From NCBI GenBank assembly GCA_037576215.1, contig JBANDB010000001.1:5208001-5272000 (forward strand): a stretch of DNA of 64,000 nucleotides, written 5' to 3'. The translations under genes and the position numbers were made by a program. The stretch is from Armillaria gallica (taxonomy: Eukaryota; Basidiomycota; Agaricomycetes; Agaricales; Physalacriaceae). Positions 9,824-21,780 of this stretch are shown in pieces (the first letter of the stretch is position 1; each line of letters begins with the position of its first letter). The notes below the pieces were generated by a model that did no database searches, was not told the DNA's origin, and worked only from the letters and a program-made list of their open reading frames with translations.

Positions 9824-12000
9824 CTACGCGGTACTCAAGTCGAGTTTGAACAAACAATATAACAGAGTCGGATTGTTACAAACGGGGCAGCTGGACGTCG
9901 AAATGACCGCATGTACAATACAACTGACAACTAGCCGTCATTAGATGTCCAACAGATATAAAATAAATGCTTACCTATTGCAAAATATGTGACCGCACAT
10001 CGTCGCGGTGACATCTCGGCATGGATTTATCCCGCACAGACGGCAATGCAGGTACACGCGCGAGGACGAGCTCTCCCTTTCACCACTAAGAGACGACGCC
10101 GAACTGTCTGGAAGGGAATACGATCCACTCGGACCACCACTGTTGTTTGAGCCTGAACCAGGAGCAGCTGAAGCGGGCGAAACTGGCGTACGACCACCAG
10201 ACGAATCTGACTTCGAGCCCAAGCTCTTGTGGTCAGATACCATTTTGAAGGGCGAGAAGATCAGCGCCGCGGGAGATCGTTCATTCTTTGCAGAAACTGT
10301 TGAAGGCGTTGAAGCCACTGGAGACATGGTGGGAACTTGCGCAAGGCCAGCTGGAGACGTGACGTCTGGTGAACTGGGTGATATTGTTAGCATCTGAGGA
10401 CATCAACGCACAATATTAGTACCTGTAGCCGTTGTTAGCAAATGGAGTGAGCCACTCTTCAGATACCGGGATGTCTCCGAACGGATCGTACTTTGGAGTA
10501 TGTGACCGCTTCATAATGTATCATTTATTAAACGGTGGTACGTGTGAAGTTAAATTTACGTACCGAGGTCGAACAGGACAGACCGGATGTCTGAAGGCGG
10601 GGGAGGTCAGGCACGCGGTCGACGTGAATATGGGGCAACAGAGGTTCGGGTACATCGTCAACAAGCTTTTGAACCATCAGAGCCGCCGAAGACGACGCGA
10701 GGATGTCGTCCTCGTCTTCTGCTTCGCAGATTGGCTAATCCAAGAATCAGTAGCGATACTCTCATTCAATAGTACTATCCGTACCGAAACCGTTCCTTGA
10801 ACAGGACTCCATATAGGGAGAGTGTGCGTAAGGAGATCGCTGTTGTTGTTGATCTAGAATGCTGTAAGTTCGGAAATATATCGCTAGTAATGTACACCTA
10901 CATTGAAGACAGGACTTAGAGGTGATTTTACGGACATGAGTGCCGAGCGATAGGGCACTGTGAGAGCGTGGTCGGAACGAGAAGGTCCCGGAGAGTTCGA
11001 CGCAGAAACAGTCTAGATAATATAATGTATATTTAGTCGATCATAATGAGGCTGTCATGAGGGACCCACACCAACCATTCTCGGCACCACTGGTCTCATT
11101 AGCGTTGGTGAGAATATGCCATGAGGAGGCAGCATGGGCAAGGTCAGTGCCGGGGACACAGGGGAGTGTGTAGCGATGTGCTAAAGTTCAGATGAGTCGA
11201 CTTGCTGGAACGAGAAATAAACACGGCTTACAGTGGCATATGCATTCTCATTAGCAAAACCCGTGTTACATCGCAGACATTTCGGATGTTGAAGAGAATT
11301 GGCGTAATGGTTCTGGAGCGCTTCGACATCAAAAAATTGCCGGTCGCATTCGACACAGTGTCCGTCTGAATGGACGATGGCGCAATGCTATGTCGTTTTG
11401 GAGCGTATAAGCTTCGAATATCATTCAGGAACGACACCATACCGAAGTGTAATCCGCGTCATTTGCGAAGCCTTCGTCACACAAATGACATTTTGGGTGC
11501 CGTGGGGATTCCTTGAAGTGTTTTGGCATTTCATGATCGTACAGCGTCCTCCGGCAGGTATCACAAGTCGACCGCGGATGAGACTCGTTATGGTGCTAGA
11601 ATCTACTGTGAAGTCGCGGTAGCACTTGGAATGTCGAAACACTTACGGAGTCGGCCAAAGCTTGGGTCCGGAACCCTCGTCCGCAAACGGAACAGTTAGG
11701 GTGGTTGGGAGAGCCACGGAAATGTTCGTCGAGTGAGACCTGCGATTTGAAGGGTCGGCCACAGTCTACACAGTCGAACATTGGTGGGTGCTTCGCAGCT
11801 TTGTGCTAAGGATAGATGGAAATCAGACACATAGCATCGTGGCAAGGAAGGGCACGCACGGATTTCAGGGATAGTTGGTCTATGAACCACCTGTCACACG
11901 GCTTGCAGTACGGATGAGGCAAGGATGAGGATCGCATATGATCCATGAGAGCTGCAGATGTTTTAAGAGGTCGATGGTCACAGTAAGAGCAAGTGGGCAT
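9824..12000 (-). CDS. C2H2 zinc-finger array with C-terminal RING finger
   Basis: This is a putative RING E3 ubiquitin ligase. From the N-terminus (ATG 12000-11998, MPTCSYCDHRPL) it has about four cysteine/histidine modules, each with two CxxC knuckles: CSYC..CKPC, CVDC..CSVC, CDTC..CHLC and CVEC..CLRC. Each module is essentially one exon, and the final His of a module falls at the start of the next exon (S|H, T|H) at phase-0 introns. A Ser/Pro-rich low-complexity middle follows, with an acidic stretch EAEDEDDIL. The last two exons encode the RING: CRLCGINPCRD, CGHIFCN, CIVHAV, SCPVCN, ending CLFKLDLSTA and stop at 9826-9824. An in-frame ATG at 12030 is an alternative start. About ten introns are inferred. 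Two smaller relatives with the same C2H2-plus-RING plan lie at 39.1-39.9 and 47.1-47.9 kb. Substrate unknown. Confidence 0.78.
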
Positions 12001-12676
12001 CGAGTCAAGGGGCAAGCAAGAGTGACTCAATGTAAAGGCTGTATGATTCCCACCAGGCGCCTTGCGCTAATCTCATGGCCATCGCAGAAACTCGTGTCTG
12101 ATGAAGTTGACCTAGAGATCTGGAAAGTGATCGGAGTAAAATAATTTTAGTCGAAGAACAAGAGGTTTTGCTCTGGCGAAGATTTTGTTCCCGTGAGCCA
12201 TTGCACGAACAATACCGAGTAGAGCTTAATAACAATGACGAGATCGCTGTGATTGGAGAACGTGGTCGCCGCGTGCGTGACCATGGAACACACATCCGGT
12301 AACGCCGACATGGAATCATTGCAAGTAGACCTTTGGAAGCGCTTCCTTCAACGGAGCCGCATATAACATACCAGTACATGTCTCCGTAGGATTTCAAGGC
12401 ACCAAGTTGGGACCTGAAACATGATGAAGCAATTTAGAAGCACAGAGAAAGCTTAAAGTAAGCTTACCTTGGTACTTCCCCTTCCAGAATCGGGGACCCC
12501 AGTCAGTTTATCTATGTCCGAGCCCGCAGGAGAACTTGAAAGTTATGAATTGGTCCTGTGCTATACCAGTTGGGTGAGGGCCATCGCATCTGCGTGGCAT
12601 TACCGAGTCCTATGTTTATTCTATACATGAGGGGCTTGTGATATATTGAAGGGTCGCAGGTGAGTATCGGGAGATG
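12001..12676. other. Gap upstream of the C2H2/RING gene
   Basis: A 131-codon minus-strand ORF spans part of this stretch, but its translation is low-complexity and arginine/serine-rich with no domain. It may include the 5' UTR and promoter of the C2H2/RING gene. No gene is supported. Confidence 0.4.
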
Positions 12677-13162
12677 TCAACGATATTGTAGGACAGATGA
12701 GAACGCACATTTTGAACATTCAAGGGGGAAAATAAGATTTACAATTCCAAAAAAGAATACACCTAGAGGCAAGTGGAGAAGTACAGTCAGAGATGAACCC
12801 TGCACCTGCTCAGATTGCTGTACCACCAATGACCCAAACACCAAAGACATCAATATGGAGGTGAATACGGAAAACAGAATAGCCTGACGCTGACATTTCT
12901 TCATCTCAAGTCGACGTAATCCCTTACACATGGACACATCATATTCAACGACGAACCACAAGTGTGGGAGTCGACCAATGGCGGCAACAAGGGTAAAAGT
13001 ATCGATGAAGTGACGTTCATGGCGGCGGTCACTTTGGAGCACAAAAACCGAACTCCGCCAGGTTACTTCCCAAGACAGCACACTCGTAAGCCAATCGTAG
13101 GGAGCATGCGATATGAGCCAGGACTTCTCAGTGAAACCGTTACCATCACTGACGTTGACCAC
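12677..13162 (-). CDS. Candidate exon of an unidentified membrane protein
   Basis: An open frame of about 160 codons contains two strong hydrophobic segments (around QAILFSVFTSILMSLVFGSL and LTVLLHLPLGVFFFGIVNLI) separated by a short polar loop. This looks like two transmembrane helices near a C-terminus. No ATG begins this frame, so upstream exons would be needed, perhaps among the minus-strand frames at 13.2-13.7 kb. No family is recognised. It could equally be the remnant of a multi-helix membrane protein. Confidence 0.3.
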   Translation of the reverse strand: MVNVSDGNGFTEKSWLISHAPYDWLTSVLSWEVTWRSSVFVLQSDRRHERHFIDTFTLVAAIGRLPHLWFVVEYDVSMCKGLRRLEMKKCQRQAILFSVFTSILMSLVFGSLVVQQSEQVQGSSLTVLLHLPLGVFFFGIVNLIFPLECSKCAFSSVLQYR

Positions 13163-14686
13163 GGCATCAGAAGAAACGCTGATGGGACTTCGTCAGAGGG
13201 GGGAAGGCAGGTAAGCTCGGGGAATGAGAGTCGGAGAAATTTCAAGGTGGCGAATCTGTAGAGTCGTGATTCGTCGAACCAATACGTCAGACCTCTCGCC
13301 AGAGTTGTGTATGAGATAATCGTCCTATTCAGCCAAGATGCGCCTAAGACGTCCACCCGGATAGCATGGTTTACATGAGGAAAGCACTGTGATAAATACG
13401 TAGAGCGCCAACATTAGCTTCGAAATCGGTGAAGAAGGGGAAAAGAAGCGGTGCCAGATGTATAATGGAGAGGAGTGCCCTGCCCGAGCTCTAGCCAGGG
13501 ATCGGAGGATCAATCAGGAAAAAGGAAAATGAGCCAGAAAGAATAGATGAAGGAAAGGGAATATTCCAGAGAAGAACGATAGACATTCAAGAACGCGGAG
13601 AAGTAAGGTAGAGGCCGTCTCTTTCCGGCACGTGTTATGTAAGCAAGGCGCGCGGACTTCTTCGACCGACATCTCCTCCATGGTGTTGAACTGCTGACTC
13701 AAAATACTTCCAGAGGATGATGAGGAGATGTATAGAGATGATTCCTCTGGAGCTACTTTGTTGATAAATGTCTTATTGAAAGAGTAGTAGTGATTTTAGT
13801 GAAAAATTTTGAGGGCATTTTTTGAATGTCCAAAAGTGATTTTCCGGCTGTTTGGGGCAATATCAAAAAATTTCACCCGAACATTTTGTCCAGTCACGTG
13901 ACTATATACGTCATAGTTATGACATCATTCACCCAACATGTAGTGCCGTACTGGTGCCGTTGGGTGCCATAGTAGGCCATACTCCGTCTTTTCAGATGAT
14001 TGAGACCTTGTCGCGCTCAAACCGGCATATATTGTTGGACAAAGTGCTACGCTAATGACAGAAAATGGGATCCAGTCATATCTCTTCAAAAAATTATGAC
14101 AATGTAAAATCGAAATCGAAAATTTGTCCTCACGTGATGCGATGACTAATGCTTACATAAACGTGCTGGCAAGGGACGGCCTCTACCTTAGTACCCAATG
14201 CAGTAAGGCAGAATACGAGAGGAAAGGAAGAGAAGAAGCAGCTGAAAAATCGGCATCTCGGAATGTGATAAGCTCGGCAGGTAGTTCGGCAATCAGCGAG
14301 AGATAAGATAGGTCGAATAGAAATTTCCCACACGTTGTTCAGGATTGCATTACTGATCGATTTCAACCGTAGCTTCATGGGGTGTTACGTGTTATGCTTT
14401 ATGGGCAAATTATCATAGCTTCATTCACCAAAATATGATGAGGAATTACCATATATAGTGTCTCCGGCGCTAGCCAGCTGCTGAAAATGCCCAAATTGGG
14501 CTGATACTACCTCTCAGAAGGGCCTGTTACGCATTACGAATTACCGGGAGCTTCACTTCACAGGGTCCCGTTACGCGTTACGTGAATTAACGGTCGAAAT
14601 TGAACAGTATAACCGATATACATAGGACTCGGAACAACATACGCGGCTTCATGAGAGCAAGATGAGAGCCGTTCAAATGATCACAG
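13163..14686. other. AT-rich stretch without a supported gene
   Basis: Minus-strand open frames at 13325-13702 may hold 5' exons of the candidate membrane protein. The rest (13.7-14.7 kb) is AT-rich and lacks coding signal. Short direct repeats are listed separately. Confidence 0.35.
14526..14593. repeat. Short direct repeat pair (GTTACGCxTTACG core)
   Basis: GTTACGCATTACGAATTACCGG at 14526 and GTTACGCGTTACGTGAATTA at 14570 are near-identical units about 44 nt apart, with a related GTTACGTGTTATGC at 14385. Function unknown; possibly remnants of a repeat-element end. Confidence 0.4.
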
Positions 14687-15895
14687 CTAATTCAAGAAGA
14701 ATTTATAAGCATCCTTCCATGCTTGCTTAGCGTCCTTTTCGATGACGTCCTAAGAAGAATGAGAAACGCCGTATACCCACAAGAAAATACGTACTCCATG
14801 ACATGGGATGATCCTTTGGAAGTCCCATCCATCAACAGTGTTCGCAGCCTTTTTCATGACCCTTGAGAATAGTTTGAGTGATGTCTCTTAGACTAGCAAG
14901 GAAGCTTACTCTTTATCCATACCCATGGACCATGTAAATCTCGGATGTAACCAGGACTGAGGTCCTAACGATCCGATGATTGGGACTTTTCCAGATGTAT
15001 CGCTTTGGGAGTACTATAAGTAGTTATCAGAAAGATTCGGTGCCCACAATCATATATGACAGACCTGTTCAGTCCCAGGAAGATTGAGAAGTAAGTCCGC
15101 TTGGATCATACTTTTGGAGGGTTCATGAAGGAATGCGACATCCTTATTGATAAACCCAGAGAAATAACTGTGAAAATATCAGACGATTACTAAATGCGAC
15201 AATATTTGCAGACCAATGTTTAATCTGAAATCCGGTAAGTATTGAAGGCGACGTCGAACAAAACAGACGAACCTCGTCCTCAAAGCCGTATTTCGTAGCC
15301 GGAGCATCCAGCCCCCAAGCTATTTGCGAGACTCAGCATCGACGACTAGTCACCACGTACAAGGTCTTACCACCATCGAATTTGAGGTCCTTGTTATCGT
15401 ACCTCTTGATGACATCTTCCGGCGCAATTAATTTAGCATGTGGATAGGCGGTTTTAAATTCGGCTAAAGCTAGTCAACACGATAGTTGCCGACACCGTTT
15501 ATACTGACTCAAGAACAGGTGGTGAACAGCATCTGCTCCAATGATGTATCTAGAATAAGCAGTTATTAAAGTGGGAGGCAAATTTAGGATGGCGTGATAC
15601 TCACTGAACCGGTCCTAGTTCATTCAGCTTAGTCCTGGTCTCGTCGTCCAATGGTGTAGAGGCAAGGACCCAAACGCCGCCGTTCTGTAACTTGATGGCA
15701 GTTGAACGCCCACCAAATGGCATACCCATGCGAGAAAATGGCCTTGAGAACCGCTAAATACTGAGTACTATAGGATGAAAAGGAGGTAAATACTTGGAAA
15801 AGGTCCAGACATCTCTCGTGACCTAAAATAATGTCGGAGTCGCCTAAACGTGAAAAAAGGTCGGGACGTACCTCTCGAATTACTAGTTCCGACAT
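14687..15895 (-). CDS. DUF4336 metallo-beta-lactamase-like protein
   Basis: This gene belongs to the DUF4336 group, proteins with a metallo-beta-lactamase-like fold and no established substrate. Start ATG is at 15895-15893 (MSELVIRE). After very short exons (VTRDVWTFSK, RFSRPFSRMG) the main body reads MPFGGRSTAIKLQNGGVWVL, STPLDDETRTKLNELGPV, then YIIGADAVHHLFLTEFK with the histidine pair expected at the metal-like site. The C-terminal exons give GWDFQRIIPCHGD followed by DAKQAWKDAYKFFLN and stop at 14689-14687; CHGD is a second conserved histidine motif. At least eight short introns are needed. Length is near 270 residues. I see no frame break. Likely cytosolic, since no signal peptide or helix is present. 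Confidence 0.82.
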
Positions 15896-16600
15896 TTATT
15901 CTGCTGCTGTGTCGTGGTGGTAAGAAGGAGAGATTAATGGCGGATCGTAACCAACCGCTTCACCAACTACGTCACCAAACGTCATCCCGACCTGATTCAA
16001 ATTTGACCGATTAGGAAGCGAGCCACGCGTCGCGATTTGCTTTTCATTTGCCGTTCCTTATTGGGACCTTGTGCCGGTACCAATACCAATCCCGGCCGTT
16101 TCTGATTGGGACCTGGGACCGGTATACACACTAATACCAACTTTTTGCTCTCGTCGACATCTTATAAGGTTAAGCGACATTGAAGTGCAAGGACCTGAAA
16201 TAGGCGGTGTGACGGTCAGGGTTGCCGTCAATGGCAGGAACCCTGACATTCACTCCTCCAATAGAAAGTGCCCTTCAGACTACTTAACCCTGCATGGCAC
16301 TACCATCACCACTGCGTCCTTGGTACCCGTATGCTTCATGTGTGCATTTTCGTGTCTCTGGGTCTTACCTGCTTGGAAAACGTGTATCCTGAGGTGCTGA
16401 ATCTATCTATCACATTTACTTGTGAGGCTCCGGTCATCCTATTCCTGTACTTGGAAGTTGGCCTCGTCATCAAGCTTCACGTATGAACAACAACGAACTT
16501 AATGTTTAAATAATGTTCGTTTTTGTAAAGCTAGCCCGATGCCGAGTGCTAGCCTGAGTCAAGTTTCATGTGGCTGTGACTCGAGATTCAACGTTTAACC
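15896..16600. other. Intergenic region between divergent genes
   Basis: This lies between the divergent DUF4336 and F-box-type genes. It contains two similar units of the form TTGGGACCT..GCCGGTA (near 16060 and 16110) and no convincing coding sequence. It probably contains both promoters. Confidence 0.4.
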
Positions 16601-17930
16601 ATGGACATCCCCGAAGATATATTGGAAGAAATCCTCCATCATCTTAGCTTGGATTTCCCCTCACTCAAGGCATGCTCGCTCTCCCATTCCTCTTTTCTTC
16701 CTCCAACCCGCCGACTCCTTTTATCCAATGTGAAACTTCGCCATTATAGGCAAAATAGCCATACAGACATCTGTCTCGAATTCCAAGAAACTCTGCTGGC
16801 TTCAAAGTACATGCAATCATCGATTCGTACCCTCGCGTTACATCACTGGTATTTGATAGAGGACATCAACTACCAGTGCATATTTCCCTCCCTATCAGAG
16901 CTCATCCCCGACCTTCGAAGGGTTCACATATTTCTAGGGACGAACAAAGCAACTATACTCGGAGCCAACTTCTTCCCTCCATCCCATTCAATATCTAGTG
17001 TTCGCCATCTCATATTAGATGAGATAGTCTTCGAGACGCATGCTCAGATGCTTTCCTTGTTCGCCAGTTTCAGCGACCTTGAGGTCATCTCTGCATCCAC
17101 AATCTGCTTTGATGATCCCGGCGTCACGGACCACATCCCCATCGCATCCCATCATTGCACTCCTTCTACTCTAGAACTGAATATGGGTGGTGCTGCTCTA
17201 GAGTGTCTGTTCAACTCTCCCCGATCCACGATATCCATAGCCAACCTCCGCATCCTAAGTGTCCTGCTGATCGAGCACAATATTTTGGCCATCGATTCCC
17301 TTCTCTCCCTTAGCCGTTCTTCTTTGGAACACCTAACGTTTATCCCTGCAGATATTGATGCATACGGTATGCCGTGGCTCTGAATGGCTTGTATATTATG
17401 CATCCTCATTTCTCATCGTAGCAGCTCGAAATCACGTAGACCTGAGGGAGCAAGGCCGTCTCCGCAGCATATCCACTAGCCTTGTATTTGGTAGTCAGGC
17501 ATGGAGTCCAAAGGATTTGGCCGAGCCTTTCCCATGGGCGCACCGATTCATCAAGACGCTTCCGACATCGGTAGAAGATATTTTTATCGAAGTCGGTTTT
17601 AGTCCATATGATGCAATTATGTTGCCTCAGAAACAGAAGGAATGGCAAGAGCTGGATCATATCCTTGCTAGTCATCCGGGGGACTTTACAGTACGACTGG
17701 GGATATGCCTTGATTACCACTTTTGCGATCCCGATGAAGATGATCCCTGTTACAGGGAGTGGCCGACCTGCAGTGATATGGAAGAGTATTTTCGAAACTT
17801 TTTACTGGTGGATGGTATGCCCGAAATGAACAAGCTAGGGCGTTTGAATTGCGAGATCACGAGAAGTGCGCTCGTAATTCGTTGCACTGTTCTTCAACTA
17901 AGACTTACATCACTATTTAGGCGGGCTTGA
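16601..17930 (+). CDS. F-box-type protein (1)
   Basis: The start ATG (16601) is followed at once by a short F-box-like segment (DIPEDILEEILHHL, then LKACSLSHSSF), after which the protein is leucine-rich. This is the layout of the large mushroom family of F-box/LRR-like proteins, thought to act as substrate receptors of SCF ubiquitin ligases. The first exon runs to about 17367. One intron (GTATGCC..GTAG) joins it to a second exon beginning ARNHVDLREQG and ending GRLNCEITRSALVIR plus a short tail, stop at 17930. Total length is about 420 residues. The C-terminal NKLGRLNCEI block is a pattern I associate with this family. The frame is intact. Target unknown. Confidence 0.78.
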
Positions 17931-18207
17931 TTTTTCTGCCTACATGAACGAAGGGTGGTAACAAAGAATGTAAACAACATTTCCGGCGCTAAAGATAATG
18001 AAAAAATAGGTCATACAAATAATCTAGTCCAATTCAGCCTCGATGTACCTGAGCTTCGTCCAGTCCACATCATTCAACATCGTCTCGCCGTCCACACTAC
18101 CATAGCTGCTTTCGGATGCGTTTTCTTCCGTGTCATGCTGGTAGGTGTGTTCGTTTGTGCCGGTGATGCTTTTACAAACTCATCAAGTAAGCTTTTCTGG
18201 ACATCTG
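17931..18207. other. Spacer between convergent genes
   Basis: Short region between the 3' ends of the F-box-type gene and the deaminase-like gene. No feature recognised. Confidence 0.4.
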
Positions 18208-19485
18208 CTACAATACCCGCGCTAAGGTCTGATGTCGTTGGGAACCAATCTGGTGGCGCCTAGGTGCGAAACGGTTTTTTCGATCCAGATGAATGCAGAG
18301 TCTGGGCACGTGTTGGGTAAAGGTGCGGTCGCAAGCTAGACACGGCCATCTTGTCACCCCTAGGGTATTTTCGACGACCTCGAAGCCTATCTCCTTGCAA
18401 TAGATAACAAGCTGCACCTCAGCATACTCTGATGAGCCATGGCTGTTTCCCCAAGCCCCTGCTATTAGCACGTCCTTCCATCCAAAGTTCTTGCCAACCA
18501 AGGAACGCCGGGCCTTACGAAGACTAGCGATGAACTGAGAGGATCACGATGGCTTTGTGGGTTGGACATTTCTACCGGAAATCGTGGTCGCGGCTGAGCC
18601 CAAACAGTTTGAAAGCATTTGTCGAAATCTTCTTGGGTTTCGTATGTGGGCTGGTCATAAACTGTAGGCCAGCTACAGCCACACCTCGAGCACCTCGAGC
18701 CAGGCTGACAATTCGACCAGCAAAGCTTGACACCTACAGCCTGCGACTCCGAAATCGATGATGGTGTCAGGACCTGTCACAGATCATTCGTGAATCCGCT
18801 TTTGGCAAAAATTGCCATGGCTAGCAAGACAGCGGCAAAGGAAGTATTAGACAGGTTGGTATCTTGTGCGAGGAATATAGTTTTGCCAGTAGCAGAAGAA
18901 ACTCGGTGATTAAAATGCACGTAAGAACTGGCCAGCCGAGATTGGATTGTCGATGAAAGAGGCATCGTCACGAGATATTGTTTCTATGTCGTCGCCGGGA
19001 AAATGTGAACAGAGTTGAAGAAACGCCTTTTCGTACTCGGAAGCTTGGCCTTTCACTCCCACACTGCCACTGCTCTTCCAACGAGTGAAATGCTTGGAGT
19101 CCAAGGAATCCAGCTTCCGAGTCGGTTTTTGTTTATAAAGGTAGTATTCACGTTGTCCCAGATTTCTGTGATGATATCCAGAAGCTTCATAAAAGCCTGA
19201 ACAAGCTACAGAGTGCAAGCTTTTCGCCCTAAGACAATCAGTCGATACCGGTGCGTGACGTCCTGCAGATGAATGTACTCATAGATTCTTTTTCACAGAA
19301 CTAGACGTGCAATAAAAATGAGAGGGTATGATTGGTGACCAGTTGTATTCGACAGAAACGTCGTGTTCAGCTTGTGGGTTTGACACCGAAGAAAGCGGGG
19401 AGCCCAGAAGATTCTCGAGGCGTTCAGAAAATTTGGAGAAAGAAGCGCAGTCCTTGTCATTGTCGCCGTCGTCATTTGGTGGCAC
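18208..19485 (-). pseudogene. Deaminase-like gene, incomplete or damaged
   Basis: Several minus-strand frames here look coding but I could not join them into one continuous protein. The clearest part, at about 18208-18530, reads KARRSLVGKNFGWKDV, then SEYAEVQLVIYCKE and LGVTRWPCLACDRTF. The spacing of xAE and PCxxC resembles the zinc-dependent nucleoside/cytidine deaminase fold, closest to fungal OTT_1508-like deaminases, where the motif is HAE..C..C. Here the zinc-ligand histidine is tyrosine (TAT), one base from His. Upstream frames at 18.9-19.2 and 19.3-19.5 kb may be earlier exons, but one contains stops before the deaminase part. It may be a pseudogene, or a gene with splicing I did not resolve. 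The family assignment rests on this short motif only. Confidence 0.4.
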
Positions 19486-19958
19486 TGACGGTTCCTCATC
19501 TAGTTATTCCGATCCCGTTTGTGTCCTCGTATCTTCAAGCACCGCAGCGACACAACCTTTCGGACCTGGACAGAAGCAGCGGGCGAGATGAACTAACAAC
19601 CTGGAACGTCAAATTGAAGATCGTGAAAGCATCCCTGGTCGGCGATCACTTTGTCGTGCTGTTTCATGAATCCCGTATACGAAGAGAATTTCTCCTCTCT
19701 AAAACTCTCCAGGAGAGCCAATGGGGCAATGAGGCGGCTTCAATGACCTGTTGAAAGGGAAACAACTAGGAAGGTAGCAACACCATTGCAGACAATACAA
19801 CTAATCAGAAAGCCGTGGGCGTGCTTGAGACGTGAAGACGCGAACAGTGATCGGGTTGCCGCAGCCTGCACAGCCTCTACCGTGACCGTGTTCCCTGTCG
19901 TGTGACTGTGACCAAGACTGACGCGTCGCCGCCCCACGTCGTCGTTGTTGCATATACA
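19486..19958. other. Intergenic region upstream of the MYND gene
   Basis: No coding sequence is supported. It probably contains the promoters of the divergent deaminase-like and MYND genes. Confidence 0.4.
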
Positions 19959-21780
19959 ATGAGCTCGTTGAAAGTAAGTGGAAAATTTGCCTTCAGTTTG
20001 TTCATTTCTGATGCTGGTTCCCTTCCAAGCTTGCCGCTCTCTCATCACTAGCAGCATTGGATCCAACCGCTTTTCGTGACGTTTGTGCCGCCGTTCGCCA
20101 CCAACTGCGCCGCGCCGGACAGCTACAATGTGCATCTGTCGCGTCATCGAAGTCTTCAGGCAGGCTTGATATCGCTGCCGAATGTTTCAAGTCTCTCTGG
20201 ACTGCTTTAGGCTCCGAGAAATCGAAGGTTCTCGGCGACCCATCCAATGTCGTCCTTCTTGTAGAGCTATGGACGGAGCTGTGCAGCTGGATCATCGAAT
20301 ATCTCCAGTCCTTCATCGTCGAGGATTCCATGACATCAGATCTCCAGGACTCCCTCGCTGCATCAAAGATTCTCAATCTACTCCATCTGCTGTCGGAGAA
20401 CCATAGACTTCTACATCTAATGACGCAGTCTAAAGATATTATCTCCTGCTTGACCGAGGTCTCAATACACCTTTTACTCTCCGAAACCCAGTCGCCGTCC
20501 CAATATGTGCCAACAATGCAAATCATACCAACGCTGAGTCTCAGTAGTGAAAGAGCGAACGGAGGAGCGCCAGTTGATGCAAAAAGAATTTTGGATTCCA
20601 TGGCTCCTGCACGCGTTACGAAGATTTTATTTCGAATCATGCATCTGACAGAGCTGCCAGCCACGTCCGCCTCCGAAATCTCCACCATCATTCGATTTCT
20701 CTTGTACTGTTCCATGTGTTCCTCCAAATTCCACGCCAACCACCTCATTCATGGCTCGGTTCCGTGGATTTGCCGCTTGTTTGCTCGTGTGCTGAAAGGC
20801 TCTGACGCCCCTCTCTATCATCACCAGCCGGCACAATCCTGCGCCTTTTACCTTCGACGTTGCACCGATAAAGGTCCCAGATGGGCCGCGCAAGCTGTGG
20901 AACGTCGCCTCCTCGAACTGCTTCTAAGGGAGCTTCCTCATGCTAGCGACGATTTTGCGACAGCCATTACCGGCCTTTTCGAATCAATACACGTACTTCT
21001 ACTTTTTCGTGGTGTTCTTCGCTATGCATGTCAGTCTCTACGAAGGATCAAAAGACTGGATTTAGAAAGCCATCTTGTCAATGCTTCAGTCAGCGCACGG
21101 GAGACTTGGGAGGCATTCAAGGATGCTGTAGAAGACCGATGGCGTTTGAGGGACGTAGTTGCTAGCAAAGGCTCCTTCGGTGAATGCACCAATGCCAAGG
21201 TACTGATCATCTTGGACCCTTTTATTTTTGATCTGATCTCTGAAAGTGTCCGAATGCTGTTGCTGAACTGCGGCTGCCTGTCCGGCGATGCCAAGGGTGT
21301 CTTAGCGCGTTTTATTGCTCCAGAGACTGTCAAAAGACGTCCTGGCCCGCCCACAAGAACGACTGTCAAAGGGTGCAGCGAGAACGGCGCGGTGAGCTCT
21401 TGTCTGCTGCGAGTTATATTATATCCATGAGTACTTATTGAGAAATAGAGGGATTTTCACCTCAAGTTTCTCGTCGGGATCTGCATTTTATCAGATTTGT
21501 GGCCACACGAGACGTCCATCACAGCGCCGATGATGTCAAAGCTGCTATTGCGAAGAGTAATGCTAGCGCCAATCATGACTATTATTCAGTCGTTGTCGTT
21601 AATTATACCAATGTACCAAGAAGTATAACCGTGGAACTCATGGGCCGTGAGCATCTGCGTGCCGATTGGCCCGAGCTGATGGAGCAAGAGGGTCCGCAAG
21701 CAGAACAGCTTGTCAGAATCATTGTACCTGGCGATGGTGGAGACGGGGTGGAGATTTTTATTGCCTCGATGCTTCAATAG
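19959..21780 (+). CDS. MYND zinc-finger protein
   Basis: A five-codon first exon (MSSLK, ATG 19959) is spliced to the long exon starting LAALSSLAALDPTAFRD. A helical, leucine-rich region of about 380 residues follows. An intron at 21200-21246 then shifts the frame and reveals a MYND finger: CTNAK|CPN, RRCQGC, AFYCSRDCQ, then H and C in HKNDC. A second intron (about 21392-21448) leads to the last exon, FSPQVSRRDLHFIRF, ending in an acidic-flanked VEIFIASMLQ. This is the layout of a large mushroom family in which an alpha-helical domain precedes MYND. MYND fingers generally bind proline-rich partner peptides. Without the first splice the long frame reads past the MYND, so a naive ORF call would miss the domain. 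No SET domain is seen, so it is not a SMYD methyltransferase. About 540 residues, intact. Confidence 0.85.

Noticed and set aside
10008..10397. 129-codon plus-strand ORF opposite the C2H2/RING gene
   Set aside because: It mirrors the Ser/Pro-rich linker of the RING gene; composition explained by the other strand.
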